DNA of 64,000 bases. It comes from Trichostrongylus colubriformis (Eukaryota > Nematoda > Chromadorea > Rhabditida > Trichostrongylidae). Location of the stretch: contig OZ022259.1 in NCBI GenBank assembly GCA_963978905.1, forward strand, positions 9,486,001 to 9,550,000, in the 5' to 3' direction. A program made the translations under genes and the position numbers. Below the pieces are notes generated by a model that saw only the letters and a program-made list of their open reading frames with translations, searched no databases and was not told where the DNA came from. The stretch's first letter is position 1. Every line of letters starts with the position of its first letter. This document shows, piece by piece, positions 23,954-35,829 of the stretch.

Positions 23954-24478
23954 TTATGTCCGGAGAGTAATGAGACAAGTGCAGTGATGAGATTCGACAG
24001 CATATATTTTTGGACGTCGAAGTCGTAAGAGGACAAAACTCTGGAATTCGGTGTCTGAAGACCCGTAGATCTACGCCACCAAGGGAATATGGTCCACACT
24101 GCCTTCGTGTTTCTCAGTTGTGCCGGAGATGGATGAGAAGAAAACGCTATATCGGGAGCTCTTCTTCTACACTACCGTTCCGGCAAACGCGGATGAGGTC
24201 CATCGACTCTTGCTGGAGGAAATGAAGAATCAAGCAGCTTCTCGAGCGTACTTCAGATGGTACGGCAAGTTCGAAAAATGTCTCGAAGCTGTAGTCGATG
24301 GGAAAAGAAGCAGCTTATACTTGCTTTTGTGAAGAACAACCTGACGTTACAGTGCGCAAGCTTTCGGCCTCCTCAGGTCTCCTAAATCCATGGTACACGA
24401 TGTTCTTCTTGCGTCAGGTAAAGTGGTAGTACTACGTAGTACTACGACATATGTCTCATTACTTTCGGGACAACCTAA
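23954..24478 (+). mobile_element. Internally deleted mariner
   Basis: Right end, reverse-complemented, begins TTAGGTTGTCCCGAAAGTAA; left end begins TTATGTCCGGAGAGTAATGA, three bases shorter. Both continue GAGACA. TA flanks at 23952-23953 and 24479-24480. A plus frame from 24129 carries a mariner-like N-terminal helix-turn-helix (YRELFFYTTVPANADEVHRL, then SRAYFRWYGKFEK). The catalytic domain is gone. Confidence 0.8.
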
Positions 24479-24489
24479 TAGCATTGCTC

Positions 24490-25140
24490 GGCTAATCATC
24501 AACGATAAATATAGTCTTCTTTGCCTGAAAAAAAAGAGGTGTGAAATTCCTGAGCGGACGAAGACACTGGACCGTGCTTGCGGCTTGTTGCATCTGAAGC
24601 ATATGCTCAACATAAGAACTTGGAACAGAAGTCAGGCTCACTCTCGAGCGGTCCTGGGAAAACCCAAAGGAAGGGGCAATAGTTACGGTTCGATTGCCCG
24701 CGACGAATGTTTGCGTTTCGCATACCCCATTTTCCTAGCCCATATACATATACGTGCGTGCACTCAAAGCCTATTCGCTGTCATCCTACCAGAGTACCTC
24801 TAGTTAGGGCATTTTAGCGAGAGAAACCCCCACATTCCGCTTCTTTTGATACTTTCAGAGCCAAGGAAGCTGAACAACAACAACAACAACAATCAACATG
24901 TGTCAGGGCAGAAAATCCGCATTGCCGCGTTTAGCGTGCCACGTGATGGAGCTTGTCACGGGCGCTATGGGTGTGTGGCATGAATTTCGGTGATGAGTTT
25001 GGGGTCAGGCACCCATGGATGGATTTCCTTCACGAGGTGATTGATTTACGACCAATTTCAAGATCTTGGATACGTAGCTCGTCTACTTATGTCAAAGATA
25101 AGAGTCGAAGAATAAAGGGAGATATTTGGGAGGTCAGATA
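24490..25140. other. No gene confirmed; repeat G piece
   Basis: 24870-24892 is a short (AAC)n run. 25000-25120 (CCAATTTCAAGATCTT, TATGTCAAAGATAAGAGTCG) is shared with 38515-38580, so it is a dispersed repeat. Confidence 0.45.
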
Positions 25141-25142
25141 TG

Positions 25143-25309
25143 TATACTCCTTTTCAAAGCGCCTTGTAGGGCGTGGCTTGGACATGGGTGAGTGGCGGGA
25201 GTGAGAGTGCGTGGCAAGAGTGAGAGTGTGTGGCGGAGTGAAAGAGTTCGATACACTCCCACCCAAGTGTGTAGGCCACGCCCTATCAGACGCTCCGAAA
25301 TGGACTATA
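25143..25309. mobile_element. Family E MITE, copy 2
   Basis: GTAGGGCGTGGCTTGGACAT, GAGAGTGTGTGGCGGAGTGA and GTAGGCCACGCCCTATCAGA, ending CGCTCCGAAATGGACTAT, align with copies 1 and 3. No convincing target duplication. Confidence 0.75.
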
Positions 25310-25554
25310 GTAAAGTTTGATATTTGTTACTTGAATGATTAAGATAAAGCATCTTCATTAAATCAATTTATAATGAAAACAGATACGATCTATGATGAAG
25401 GTGGAAGCTACTTACTGTAAAAGTCCATTATACAGTGTTTTACTATCACAAGAATGTTACTTTCGTCGTTTCCATAATGAATCACCCTCTACACAACACT
25501 TGTGACATGACCTCTTGGAACACTGATTGGAACACCTGCACGCAACCCCGGGCG

Positions 25555-25715
25555 CTGTATTGGTTGAGTCCTGACGCGATTACACCCTAAATGAGGCGTA
25601 GGGCACCGTCATCACTTCAGGACCCATCTAGTACGGCGCGGCGCGCATTGCTCGCACCATCGCGTCGCACAACGAACGCTGCAAAGCAATCTTTCTCGTG
25701 ACATACACACACATT
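25555..25715. repeat. Family D-related repeat
   Basis: TTGAGTCCTGACGCGATTAC, TCAGGACCCATCTAGTACGG and GCTCGCACCATCGCGTCGCA are shared with 19810-19930 and 34405-34455. Confidence 0.6.
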
Positions 25716-26066
25716 TGTGGCTATACACACATTCTCTCTTGAGAGTGCTATTTTCCCTTCGCAACGCACAGCCCGTGATTGTGGCGGACGGGGACTGATG
25801 GAAAATACAAGTTCAGATAAAAGTATACCACACGAGGACATACGCGATCGCATGATTATGGTAGTTATAACTTTTGCCTAAAGCTATCGTATAAACGCAA
25901 ACATTAACCGAGGAATTTGGGGGAAGGTACATGTGGTCCGCCAGTAAAGGGGTCAGACAATTAAAAAAACGCTGATCCAATCCTTTTTTTGTATTCCGTG
26001 GAATAGGAAAAGGATTGAGGCCACAGCACTTAGGGGGATTTTGGAAAAAATCGTGCGGATATTCCC

Positions 26067-26357
26067 TTATGCAGAGGAAGGATCTACTGCAAAATCAGTG
26101 GCAGGGTTGAATCGCAGCGGCAGTTTTTCCAAGTTGCTCGACAGGAAGCTTGATATTGGGTCCCACTCATACAATTTGATGCCCACTTGAGCAACTGAGC
26201 CTGTACACTTCGCAGATACAATTGGATTTGGCTGATAAAATGCAAGAAAATTTTGCATGCAAAGAAACACGGTAAAATACCTTGTGGATTCCATATCTGC
26301 CGTACTGAATAGAATACGTGTGTAAGGCCTAGGGCGCATCGCAAATGCCATGACCAA
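26067..26357 (-). other. Possible fragment of a transthyretin-like gene
   Basis: A 96-codon minus-strand frame contains SAKCTGSVAQVGIKLYEWD, resembling the start of nematode transthyretin-like proteins (Cys, then V-x-IKLYE-x-D). An acceptor-like TTTTATCAG lies just 5' of this segment. The downstream part does not continue as expected for the family. This is a tentative family guess, perhaps one exon or a pseudogene. Confidence 0.2.
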
Positions 26358-26369
26358 ATGGGTGTTTTA

Positions 26370-27390
26370 CATCAAATTTTAGAATCATATCTGTCTTTCA
26401 GTAAGCACCACAAGCAGTTTACAGAGTAAAGATTTACTCCAAATTAGGGGATCGTTTGGAGTATCCGTGGATAGTTTGATAGAGGCCTTTTCATAATTCA
26501 GGATCATCTTATCTACATGATGCTAAGGATTAGGCCTACAATTAACAGAAAAGAGGAATGTGTGGCAATAGTGCTAGTTCTCGCGCTCTTTATCGGCCTC
26601 TGTACGTTTTGACCTCTCACGAGGTTGAGATCGGAAGGGTGAAGGAGGAGCTCACCAGCCTACCAAAAGTTTGTGCTACTGGTGGTTCAACTTGCATCGG
26701 TAGCGAAGGCACAATATGGAACCACCTATAGGACACAAGTCAAGCCTAACAGGCTCCAAGTGACCGATTCCGAGAGCTGGCTGAGTATTCTATCGAAAAT
26801 GTTCTCAGGATTGTAGAAGTCTGAAACATTTTGAGTATGGTTTCTGGAAGTGCTAGATGAATTCCTGCTCAAGACTCCAGTTTTGCCATTTGATGAGTCT
26901 ATGCTTCTTCCTCAAGTCTCATTTTGATCACTCTAATGATTACGCACTGTTCAGTTTAGTCTTTTCATCCCTCCAGGCTAATCTTCCGTCAATTGGCTGA
27001 TTCCGTTGCCATACGGGCTCTAATGTTTGGTCAAATTCGATGATCATATGCCATATGTAGAGGCTGCATTTGTCACTGCCTCACTTCTCCCTCAAAGTAT
27101 CAAGTCATGCGTTTGCCACCACTTAGTTTCAAATCCACCCTCCTTTCGACTTCCTCCACACGCATAACCGCAGCCTTGTGAGTGTACAAGAGCAAGTCAG
27201 AAGCCTATGAAAATAAAAAAGCCTCCATTGTACCTTGCAGTCATAGACCAGACTATGCATCAAAGTTACTTTCTTACTTAGGTTACTTAGGCGAGCCGTT
27301 CTTCAGCACGGCGGGGTCTTGGCCTTGTGCGGGTCCCAACTTCTCTTCCACTTTGAACGGCCCTTCGCAATCGTCGTCCAGTGCACGACA
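26370..27390. other. No gene seen
   Basis: Short frames only, nothing recognised. Confidence 0.35.
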
Positions 27391-27393
27391 GTC

Positions 27394-28230
27394 CTAAACG
27401 AAAAGGGATCTCGGACGTTGCTTCGAAAAGCAAGCGAATCGGACCATCTCGTGGGCGGACGACCAGGTGGACGTTCGTGGTGACGAGGTTACCTCAACAG
27501 TTGTCGTGCTCCATCGGTCGTCGTTCCGCCTCATCAGATGACAAGTAACCTGTGTTTTGCCTCGTCTCGCCTCGTCGCAGTGTTGAACGACATCTCGTAT
27601 TTTTGATCTTGATTTCACGTCGACGTTACGAAGGCCGAGTTCGCGCTGTCGCGAAAGAGTAAGTACAGCAAGCCTACGGTCCAGAGAAGCCTGTAGTGTT
27701 TTGAGTTGGTCTCCGTTGGTTTTCGTGAGCGTCCACGTCGCATCCGTAGCACTTGGCTAGCAGGACTACCGAGTCAAATAGCTCAGTCATGAGCGTCCTT
27801 CTGATGGAGCTAAACGCCGTCCAAGATGCTTTCCTATGCGTTGCTAGCTCCGGTTTCAAATCGTTCTTCATGTTTAGTATTCGATGCCTTGGGTAGATGT
27901 ATTCGCTGGCGTCCTCGACCAGATCTCCATTCAAAATCACAGAAGTCTGTATTGCGTGAACGTTCCTCAGTACCTTCGTCTTGGACTTGTTGATCACAAG
28001 GCCTGCCTACGAGCTTCGGCATCCAAGCTGCAGAGCATCACATTGGCTTCCTCAGGTGAACTGGTAACCAGCACGACGTCGTCCGCAAATCGCAGATGAT
28101 TCAGGCGCTTCCCGTCAATGTTAACTCCAAATAGGCACCAGTCGCAGCAACGAATCGTGGACTCGAGGCAAGCAGAGAAAAGGTTGGGAAAGATCGGCAG
28201 TTATCGGAGTCACTGAGCATGATAATTTGT
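27394..28230 (-). pseudogene. RTE-type non-LTR retrotransposon reverse transcriptase fragment
   Basis: Reading leftwards: NIDGKRLNHLRFADDVVLVT (the catalytic A-x-DD box as FADD, near 28078-28110), SPEEANV, LDAEARRQA, then after a frameshift near 28000 INKSKTKVLRN, LNMKNDLKPELA, SWTAFSSIR and LFDSVVLLAKCYG, and after another break RSKIRDVVQHC and MRRNDDRWS. The order and motifs match the RT palm, thumb and C-terminal tail of RTE elements. The endonuclease and early RT motifs are absent, and frameshifts make it inactive. Confidence 0.9.
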
Positions 28231-28359
28231 CCTACACATAAATGGATAATGAAGAGGAATGCTGGTGGCCAGAACTGTCGATCTCTGAAGTGTCGCTATG
28301 AACGAAGCCCTCGTGTTGCCACGTAACTGGGCCCAAAAGAACCCTCTATGGGTTATTTG

Positions 28360-28436
28360 GGGTGTATATCGCTAAGACAGAACCGTCGCGTGCCGAATAC
28401 GGCCACGCGACGTTTCTGTCCTAGCGATATACACCC
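28360..28436. mobile_element. 77-bp hairpin MITE with 9-bp target duplication
   Basis: GGGTGTATATCGCTAAGACA at the left and TGTCCTAGCGATATACACCC at the right fold into a near-perfect hairpin with CGTCGCGTG and CACGCGACG arms inside. GGTTATTTG stands on both sides (28351-28359 and 28437-28445), a perfect 9-bp duplication. The GGGTGT end links it to families B and C. Confidence 0.92.
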
Positions 28437-28449
28437 GGTTATTTGCACC

Positions 28450-30550
28450 TACAAGTGGACGTGTTAAGCGCTGCTCATGATCGCACGTATCGTAGTACCA
28501 ATAGTACTTAGCCGATCCTTTCATGGTAGGGTATGCATCGTCACTACGTCTGCGTTTTACTAGAGATCGTAGTAGGCACATATATCGCACTAAATTAAGG
28601 TTAAGATTGCCCAAAACACCCGAAATGAGTAAGTTACCATGATATCCTTCAGTTTTGGGTTTTTTATTTGTTTTTTCAAGTCTGCTCACTGCATGGAAAT
28701 GTTTCTAAAACAGTAGTATGTAATAAACATCCATGACCTCATGAGGGAACACAAATTCGGCCTTTCTCACTCACTCGTGGAGACTTGGGAGCATCATAGA
28801 AAATACCACTACAGGGGTTTTCGGAACTGCTTGGATGTTTACTGTGTCGCTGTTTCGATGAAGCCCCAGCTATTGATCCCATGTTCGGCGACGTCATTTG
28901 CCAGAAGTGCATTCAGCTCGACTCGACGATACATCCACATCCACAGATGACGTGGTCGACTCCCGTGATGAGCCTCTGAGCGCTCAGTATTCGTACGTCG
29001 TTCAACAGTGACTGACATCTTTTCTCGCTGTTGATTTTTCGCTATTCTGTTGCTTTTATATCTTAAAGGGTCCCCTATTTTACCCGGGTGATCCTTTAAG
29101 AAGCCTTCGCTGAGCAGATTTTTTTGATGACGTTTACATCAATTTCTCAATCAACTAGGATAGAAGTGCCGAAATATTCGCCCTTAAAAGTTTTGAATTC
29201 TAGGTGGCGATGAGCCTAACCTACAAGGCAGATTAGCCATTCACAAGACATTTCGGAGGATTCGGCTGAAATTTCTAACAAATATGTAACACATAAACAA
29301 TAATGCATAAGTGTAAATATTTATTACTATGAAAATAACTATGAATCATAAATATAATATAAGTATTAAATAAATAAGTAGTGGATGGAATATATATATA
29401 GTTAATAAGTATAAACAAATGTATGAACTAGCGGACTCCGCAACGGCGTGGGATGGACGCTAGGGAGACGAAGAAATATATGAATTAAATAGAACAGTTT
29501 AATGTTGTTATACACTAATTTGAAAAAGATACGATATAATAGACAGTGGAAATATAAATTAAATTGGTAAATAAATCTAGGAAAAATTTGATAGCAACTT
29601 CCTTTTAATAATATTGTCGTTTTACCTTATTTTACTGTCTCATAGTGAGCGGTTTGTAAATATTCGCTCACTACTTATATTTAAGAGCCTCTAGCTGCCT
29701 ACAAAACATTCGAAAAAGCTTGAAGAAAAACATTCAGTGAGCTAGTTGTCACAGTGGTATGCACTTTGGCCGCCTTCTATTTGTGAATTTCAATGAATAC
29801 GACTTGAATTAGCCGAATTCACAACCATCCACGGCATACCATGTTTGGCCCCATAAATGTCCCAAAAAAAAGGATGCCGGAATCTACTCCAGCAGCAAGA
29901 ATGTATCAGTGATTGTACAGGGTGAAGCATTCAGGGTTCCTGAATTCTTTTCGGAGATACGCCACCACCGCACTTCAATTTGAGGATCAGTGATCCTCTT
30001 CTGTAGGATCCCACCACCCTCCCCCCTCACTCCCTACACAATGACGTACAAGGGCCAGTTTATGCACAAATTAGTCAGCTTTCATCTTCTCTGAAGTGTC
30101 TGGCACCATTTCATTCTCTACAAATGAGCAAAAGATTTGGTTCGCTTGGGCAAGCATGATCCAGGATTTGGTCTGTGAATGCGAGAAAAAGCGGGGAAAT
30201 ATGATATCAAATGTGACAACCCTTTCAGTCATATACAGCTGGCACAAAACGGCAGAATGAAAAAAAATTAATATCTCAAATAGGACAAATGTTGCAACAT
30301 CGTCAACATCAGCTGCTATTCACTGTTTGGTGGGTGAAGGATGGATCATGTACAACACATCTGCCAATACTCCCTCCTGTCGGAGGGGGGCACTTTTACG
30401 ACCCTTGCTTCTGTTAAGCCCATTGGTGCTAGTGTGAATTCTGACATTCTCTTGAATAGTGCTTTTTATAATATGATAAATCAACTGTGCTAATTTTGAC
30501 GTCACACATATCGTGTATGTTACTACCGATATCATTCATCTCCCTATCAA
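28450..30550. other. No gene seen; very AT-rich centre
   Basis: 29281-29600 is extremely AT-rich (ATAAATATAATATAAG-like). Other parts have only short frames. Confidence 0.4.
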
Positions 30551-30553
30551 AAG

Positions 30554-30956
30554 CTGAAGGAATCGTACGCGGAAAAATAAGTTTCTGTGTTATCCATATT
30601 ATGTTGTATTTGCCTAATAAGGACCGCATGCAAAGTTTCACGCAAAAAATTGAGAATTCGGCTCAGATACAGCTCCTCAAAATGTTGGCCGAGGGGGCGG
30701 GGTAGTGGAGTAAGTTCACGCCCCGTCGTCCGCCAGCAGTAAGACGTATAGTGAGAGCAGAAAAGTACGTGAGCAGTCTCCGTCTCCGACTGCGGCGGTC
30801 GATGGGACGGGCATTTACTCAGACCCCACCCCTGGGTCACCACTTTGGGAAGCTGTTTTTGGGCCGGATTCTCAATTTTTCGCTTGAAACTTTGAATGCG
30901 GCCCTATTGGGCAGATGCAGCATAAATAGATGGTTTTCCGTGCACGAATCCTTCAG
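30554..30956. repeat. Palindromic repeat family A, copy 2 (full length)
   Basis: CTGAAGGAATCGTACGCGG at the left and CCGTGCACGAATCCTTCAG at the right are inverted. The arms also share TTTGCCTAATAAGGACCGCA against TGCGGCCCTATTGGGCAGA, and GCATGCAAAGTTTCACGC against its complement. The centre has CCCCGTCGTCCGCC. About 400 bp and non-coding. A foldback MITE with six copies in the window. Confidence 0.85.
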
Positions 30957-30959
30957 ACC

Positions 30960-32840
30960 CGGTCCAGATAATAAAAGGCGGCAGAAACGGACGGCACAGG
31001 TCTCTGCATTTAACTCTTCGCATTGCTTTGTGTAGAAATAATCCTACACGAAGTGAGAAACATCTAACAAAAGAACAATTGGGTAAGAACACGTGAATAG
31101 AACGTTTCCAATCATCCAGGTGAGTCACCTTTCGTTTTAAATGGAACAAGAAACGTCCATTTAAGTGCCTGATGCCTCGGTGAACTTCTTCGCTGTTCCC
31201 TTAAAATCTCCAAACATTTGCTGGGGTTAGCAATGGTTACGCCATGGGCTCAGATGATATATAATACATAGGTATTGATCAGGCAACTAATTAATAACAG
31301 TTCTTCCCGTGGGAAAATAGCAGGGGCATCGGTAGCATGGTGTTTTGGTTGTTCAACGGCCAAGTCTAGGGTAGGTCTAGGGTAGGGGAAGTTTTAAAGC
31401 ATACGACCCTTGCCCACTTTGCAAACATCAAAAAAGTCCCTTCGAGGATTCCTCGACCCATGCCTGATCTTGGTCCCAGGCCTCGTCCCACCTTACAGGC
31501 ATGAATGTCTGAAGATCCTCAGTCAGATGTACTTCTCAAAATGTCAGAGCTTTTTTTTATTGTGCATTCGGCCGATTTCTGTGCTACGACCAACACAGAG
31601 TACATCGAAATTGAAAAGTCTGGATGGTAGCCCAACCTCAGCTGTGGTGGACCACCCCTTTTTGTGGTGCTACCATAGTTCTCCAAACGATGAAATTGTT
31701 TGTTCATCATTTACTTGTGATTATATGGCTTGGTTTGATCGTTTTCTCTTTCGCTGTCATCCAGTCGTCGCAATCATCCCTTGCCCTCCTCGCACTAGTT
31801 CTACAAGCATGATCAGCTCATAACCCCATTTCTCAGCACGGAGTCTTCCTTTGAACCGTAAAAATGCTACAGAATTCCACTTATCCTTTTGCTAATGGTT
31901 TTTCCCTTGTACCTACCTTCGTTATGTTCCCTTTATCAGTTATTTATTTTCAAAATTATTCGTTATTTTCTTGGCCAAGTTTCTATTTCTAGTATTACGG
32001 CCGTCTCGAACCAATGGCAGCAAGAAAGATAATTAAAGAAGCGCCGAAGGTAAATGCAAATGTGCTAAGTATAGTACGACAATGCACGAACGAAATCGTA
32101 CGCCAAAAACAAGCCATAACCTCCTATTCTGCTTTTCAATTTCTGCAGCGGATGTGTTTTGCCGTCCATCACAGACCGATTGATAAAAGCTAGGTGGATC
32201 TGTGATGCGTGGTGATCATATGCATCACGTGACGTGTCTGCATATGGGAGGAGTACAAATACGGGTGAGAGTTTGCAATGGCTAGCGTGGGACTTTTTCA
32301 AAAAGCTATAGTGCGCCGATGAAAGCGTATTGTGTAATACACAGATCAACTGGGTCTCGAGAGTACACATATTTTTAGTGGCCACATTTTCCCTTGCTGG
32401 AGACCCGTAGTTCCTCTCCGGCTGTCTTCATATGAGAACATATAGAAACCCTGTCATTCGGGTGTGATCCAATTTTCATAGTTTTGTCCATATTCTAGTT
32501 AGGTGCAATCATGCGAGAATATGTTTTTCGATGGTTTCACCGTGTTTTTAAAGTGTCCTGCAGTACACAGCTGTTACACATGTATTAGGTTGAAGAGATA
32601 TTTCTAGTCATTTCTCTGGCTGCTCAGAACACAGGTCCACATTTTTTAAGCTCGTTAACTTAGACTAACTGACGAAGTGTGCTACTTGAGATAAAAGATG
32701 TTCTGATATATGGACTTCATAGACCTCCATACTTTTTTGAATCATTGTGGCATTTTTACTATACGAGTTTTACTACATATACGAGTTTCAACTTGGTCAA
32801 GAAGCAACGACGGCCTTCAAAAAGTTGAGCCATGCAAGGG
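30960..32840. other. No gene recognised
   Basis: 31430-31530 (GGATTCCTCGACCCATGCC, TGAAGATCCTCAGTCAGATG) is related to 34735-34800 (GGATTCCTCGACAGAGACC), so it is a dispersed repeat. A 137-codon plus frame at 31410-31823 has no motif. Confidence 0.35.
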
Positions 32841-32843
32841 GAG

Positions 32844-33082
32844 GGGTGTGTGCAGATATGACGGAAAAACGCGTGGCCGCCCGCGGCGAGCTGCGCGGCG
32901 GGTGCGAGTGCCAGTGGTAGGGCATGGCAGCCTTTAAGCGAGGCAGTAAGGCATGGGTGGAAGCGCAGAGGTGACGCAGCCGCGCTCTGCCGGCTCCCAA
33001 AAGCAATCGATTCGCAAGTCGTACTGGTGGCGCTGCGAGTAAAACGCCGCGAAGCGATTTCCCGTCATATTTCCACACACCC
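32844..33082. mobile_element. Mutator-like MITE, family B copy 2
   Basis: GGGTGTGTGCAGATATGACG at the left, inverted at the right with two changes. Flanks CAAGGGGAG (32835-32843) and CAAGGAGAG (33083-33091) are a 9-bp duplication with one mismatch. The interior (GGCATGGCAGCCTTTAAGCG, GAAGCGCAGAGGTGACGCAG) matches copy 1. Confidence 0.93.
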
Positions 33083-33255
33083 CAAGGAGAGTGGTGCATT
33101 GAATGGAACAGTTTATCTCTAGTTTTTAAGCGTTGAAATGGGAATCAGCTGCTTGAGATTTCATTCAGCCAAGCGCTTTAATTAGAACAGCTGTGAGTCA
33201 TTGATGCCAGTATTTGAGAACACCCGAAATTATTGTCTTTTCTGTTATGAATGTA

Positions 33256-33960
33256 TTAGGTTGATTCATAATAAATCGGACAAATGGTAGTGATGATTTC
33301 TAGAGATCATAACTCAGCAACGACTTAACGAAAATGGACGCGCCAGGTACCGTTGGAATGAGTATGAAAAGCTCTCCAAAGTGCCGCAAAATAATCACTC
33401 CAAAGTAAATTCATTCCGCCACAATGCCGCACGATTTCAAGCGGTCCAGAGACCACATCCGCAACGTCATACTATTTATATCGCTATCCGGCCAGGAACC
33501 CGCGGATATCGACAGACGTCTGATAGAAGTTCACAAGGAGCATGCCCCCGCCAGAGTACAGTGTACTTGTGGCATTCGAAGTTTGCGTCAGGCGACTATT
33601 CCATCGAAGACGAAAACCGCGGTTGGTGGAGCGTACACGGCGGAGAGTACTGGGAGCTGCTCTATGAAGGTACCACAGTATCCGCCGACGTCTACCTTCG
33701 TCAATTACAAGAATTGAAGGCAAATGTCCACAGTTCACGGCGGCGGTCACATGTCTACTTCCAGCACGACAATGCGAGACCGCACATTGCAAGATCGACC
33801 AAGGCCGAGCTGCTGTCGTACGGTTGGACCGTGCTTCCACACCCACCGTACTCCTCAGACCTGGCCCCTTCAGATTCCCACCTTTTCTCCCACAGCCAAC
33901 GCCACCTGGACGGCCAAGACTTCAAAACTCGCGACGACGGCATTTCAAAAATCGTAATTC
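33256..33960 (+). pseudogene. Mariner transposase pseudogene with left terminal repeat
   Basis: The left end TTAGGTTGATTCATAATAAA follows TA. Transposase pieces in order: an N-terminal DNA-binding segment from 33424 (LSGQEPADIDRRLIEVHKEH), a frameshift, VYLWHSKFASGDYSIEDENR, a large deletion removing the first catalytic Asp, then EGTTVSADVYLRQLQEL, VYFQHDNARPHIARS (second Asp) and LPHPPYSSDLAPSDSHLFS (third Asp of DD34D). The C-terminus and right terminal repeat are not found, so the element is 3' truncated. Confidence 0.92.
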
Positions 33961-34273
33961 GGGTAATGCATGTTTGGGATCTTCTAATCACCACCGTGTA
34001 CAAGTTACAAAATACGAATACCGGGCGAGTTGGGTACATGAAGTCAATGTGGGTTCGGGAGGATACGCAATATGGCGTTACTTGAAGTTCACATCCTTCC
34101 CCTTTACATTGGAAAAGCTTTATTGGTATTACATGCTCGGAAAATGAAGCCGTGGTAGGTGTTTTGTGTGCTGTTAGGTCAGTGTGGTGCAATGGTGCTG
34201 TGCACAATACAGTTGACTCACACTGTGTCTTCCCTCTCCCACACCACCTCCCCCCATCCCCCATCCTCGCCCC

Positions 34274-34499
34274 GGGTGTGTGCCATTAGGACAAAAAATT
34301 GGCGCGGCGGCGTCCGGCATGCGACGCGATAGTGCGAGCCATGCGCGACGCATTGGATGGGTCCTCAAACGATAGTGATCTAGACTCATTCCTAACGTAA
34401 TCTCTTCAGGACCCTTCTAGTACGACGCCCCCATCTCGCACCACCTCGTCGCCCGTCAAACACTGCCACACGATTTTTCTGTCCTTATGGTACACATCT
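34274..34499. mobile_element. GGGTGT-terminal MITE, family D copy
   Basis: GGGTGTGTGCCATTAGGACA at the left; right end reverse-complemented AGATGTGTACCATAAGGACA. The inner arms GCGACGCGATAGTGCGAG and CTCGCACCACCTCGTCGC are inverted. No clear target duplication, so probably old. Confidence 0.75.
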
Positions 34500-35530
34500 C
34501 CCTTGCTCCATCGAAGCCACATTGACCACAAATTTGCAGTGGATACGCCGCGACTTTCAATGTCATTTATATGTCGCTATGCGTTTGAAGGTAACAACTG
34601 TTACATTAGCAAGTTTTGTGTGGTATCTAAAAGTGATGGATTCAAGGAACGCTCCGCTATCACAACCGCTGTGATTAGCATAGTGGAGCCTAGTCGGAAA
34701 TTGCCACATCTCCTTCCCAGAATACGATCCCCTATCAAGGATTCCTCGACAGAGACCTGATCCTGGTGCAACAGGTAGGGCTCCTGAAGTATCTCGAATA
34801 CGCATAAGGCTCTCTACCTTTTTTGGCTTTTGTTTCCCAATCATTATTTGGAAGAACCAACTGCGTTTATAAATCGATTCCTGTTATTATTCTCTCCATA
34901 TGTTACTGAGCTAATATTGACTAGAACTACTAGAAAAGCTGTGCTATCTTCGATATGGCATGCATTCGAGAAACATCGATTGAACCCTCTCGTGAACCAT
35001 TTTCCTTGTCCTTTTTCGAAAAGCTATGTTATGGTTATGTTTCATGGACATTTCTTAACCAAATTGTTGACAATGAGTCAAAACAAAACAGGGATGAGAG
35101 CATGTTCTGTAATTTCAGGCAAAACATCTCATAATCAGACCTCTGAATGAGTGGACGACGCAGGAAAAGGGCAAGGGATAGTCCCGGGTTCTCCTGCCAT
35201 TCGAGGCATACATTCTGATCCCGGCTCAACGCACTCTTCATGGTTGTTCACTGAGGCTGTCCACTCCTGAAAGCCTCATATGCCCATATGAGCTCATTTG
35301 CAGCTCAAAAAACGCGTTCTACAGGAGTGCCCTCAGGGTAAGGCCTCGAAAGTTGGATGTGGCTCCTAAAGTAAAGCTCCGAGTGTTTTGCATTTGCTGT
35401 TCGTCCTACAAATGTGCCAATGAAGGATCGGGCGAAAAATGTGTCTAACTTCGCGATCATTAAGGTTAACTTAGTGCCTATTAATCATTAGCACCTATTG
35501 TGACATAGGGGTCACTCCGTAACTGAGCTG
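34500..35530. other. No gene recognised
   Basis: A 106-codon plus frame at 34830-35150 lacks motifs. A repeat shared with 31430-31530 lies near 34735. Confidence 0.35.
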
Positions 35531-35545
35531 CTCCCTCTCTGGAAC

Positions 35546-35818
35546 GGTTGTGTGTAGATACGACAGCGAATCGCTTCGCGGCGTCCCGCTCGCGGAGCCA
35601 TCAGTACGAGTCGTTTGAAATTCCGCTCAAGACACAATGAGCTGGTACCGTAAGGGACCTTTAAAGATTTCAAATTGAAAGCTTCGGGAGTTCGCCTACC
35701 TTTGAAGGTCCCCCACGGTACCAGCTCACTGCGTCTTGACGGAATTCCAAACGACTCGCACTTGCCGCACCGCTCGCCGCGGGCGGCCACGCGATTCGCT
35801 GTCATATCTGCCACATCC
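35546..35818. mobile_element. Mutator-like MITE, family B copy 3, with nested palindrome
   Basis: Ends GGTTGTGTGTAGATACGACA and TGTCATATCTGCCACATCC are inverted. The flank CTCTGGAAC is a perfect 9-bp duplication (35537-35545 and 35819-35827). The centre differs from copies 1 and 2: it contains its own inverted repeat (GAGCTGGTACCGTAAGGGAC against GTCCCCCACGGTACCAGCTC; CGAGTCGTTTGAAATTCCG against GGAATTCCAAACGACTCG). Confidence 0.92.
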
Positions 35819-35829
35819 CTCTGGAACTA

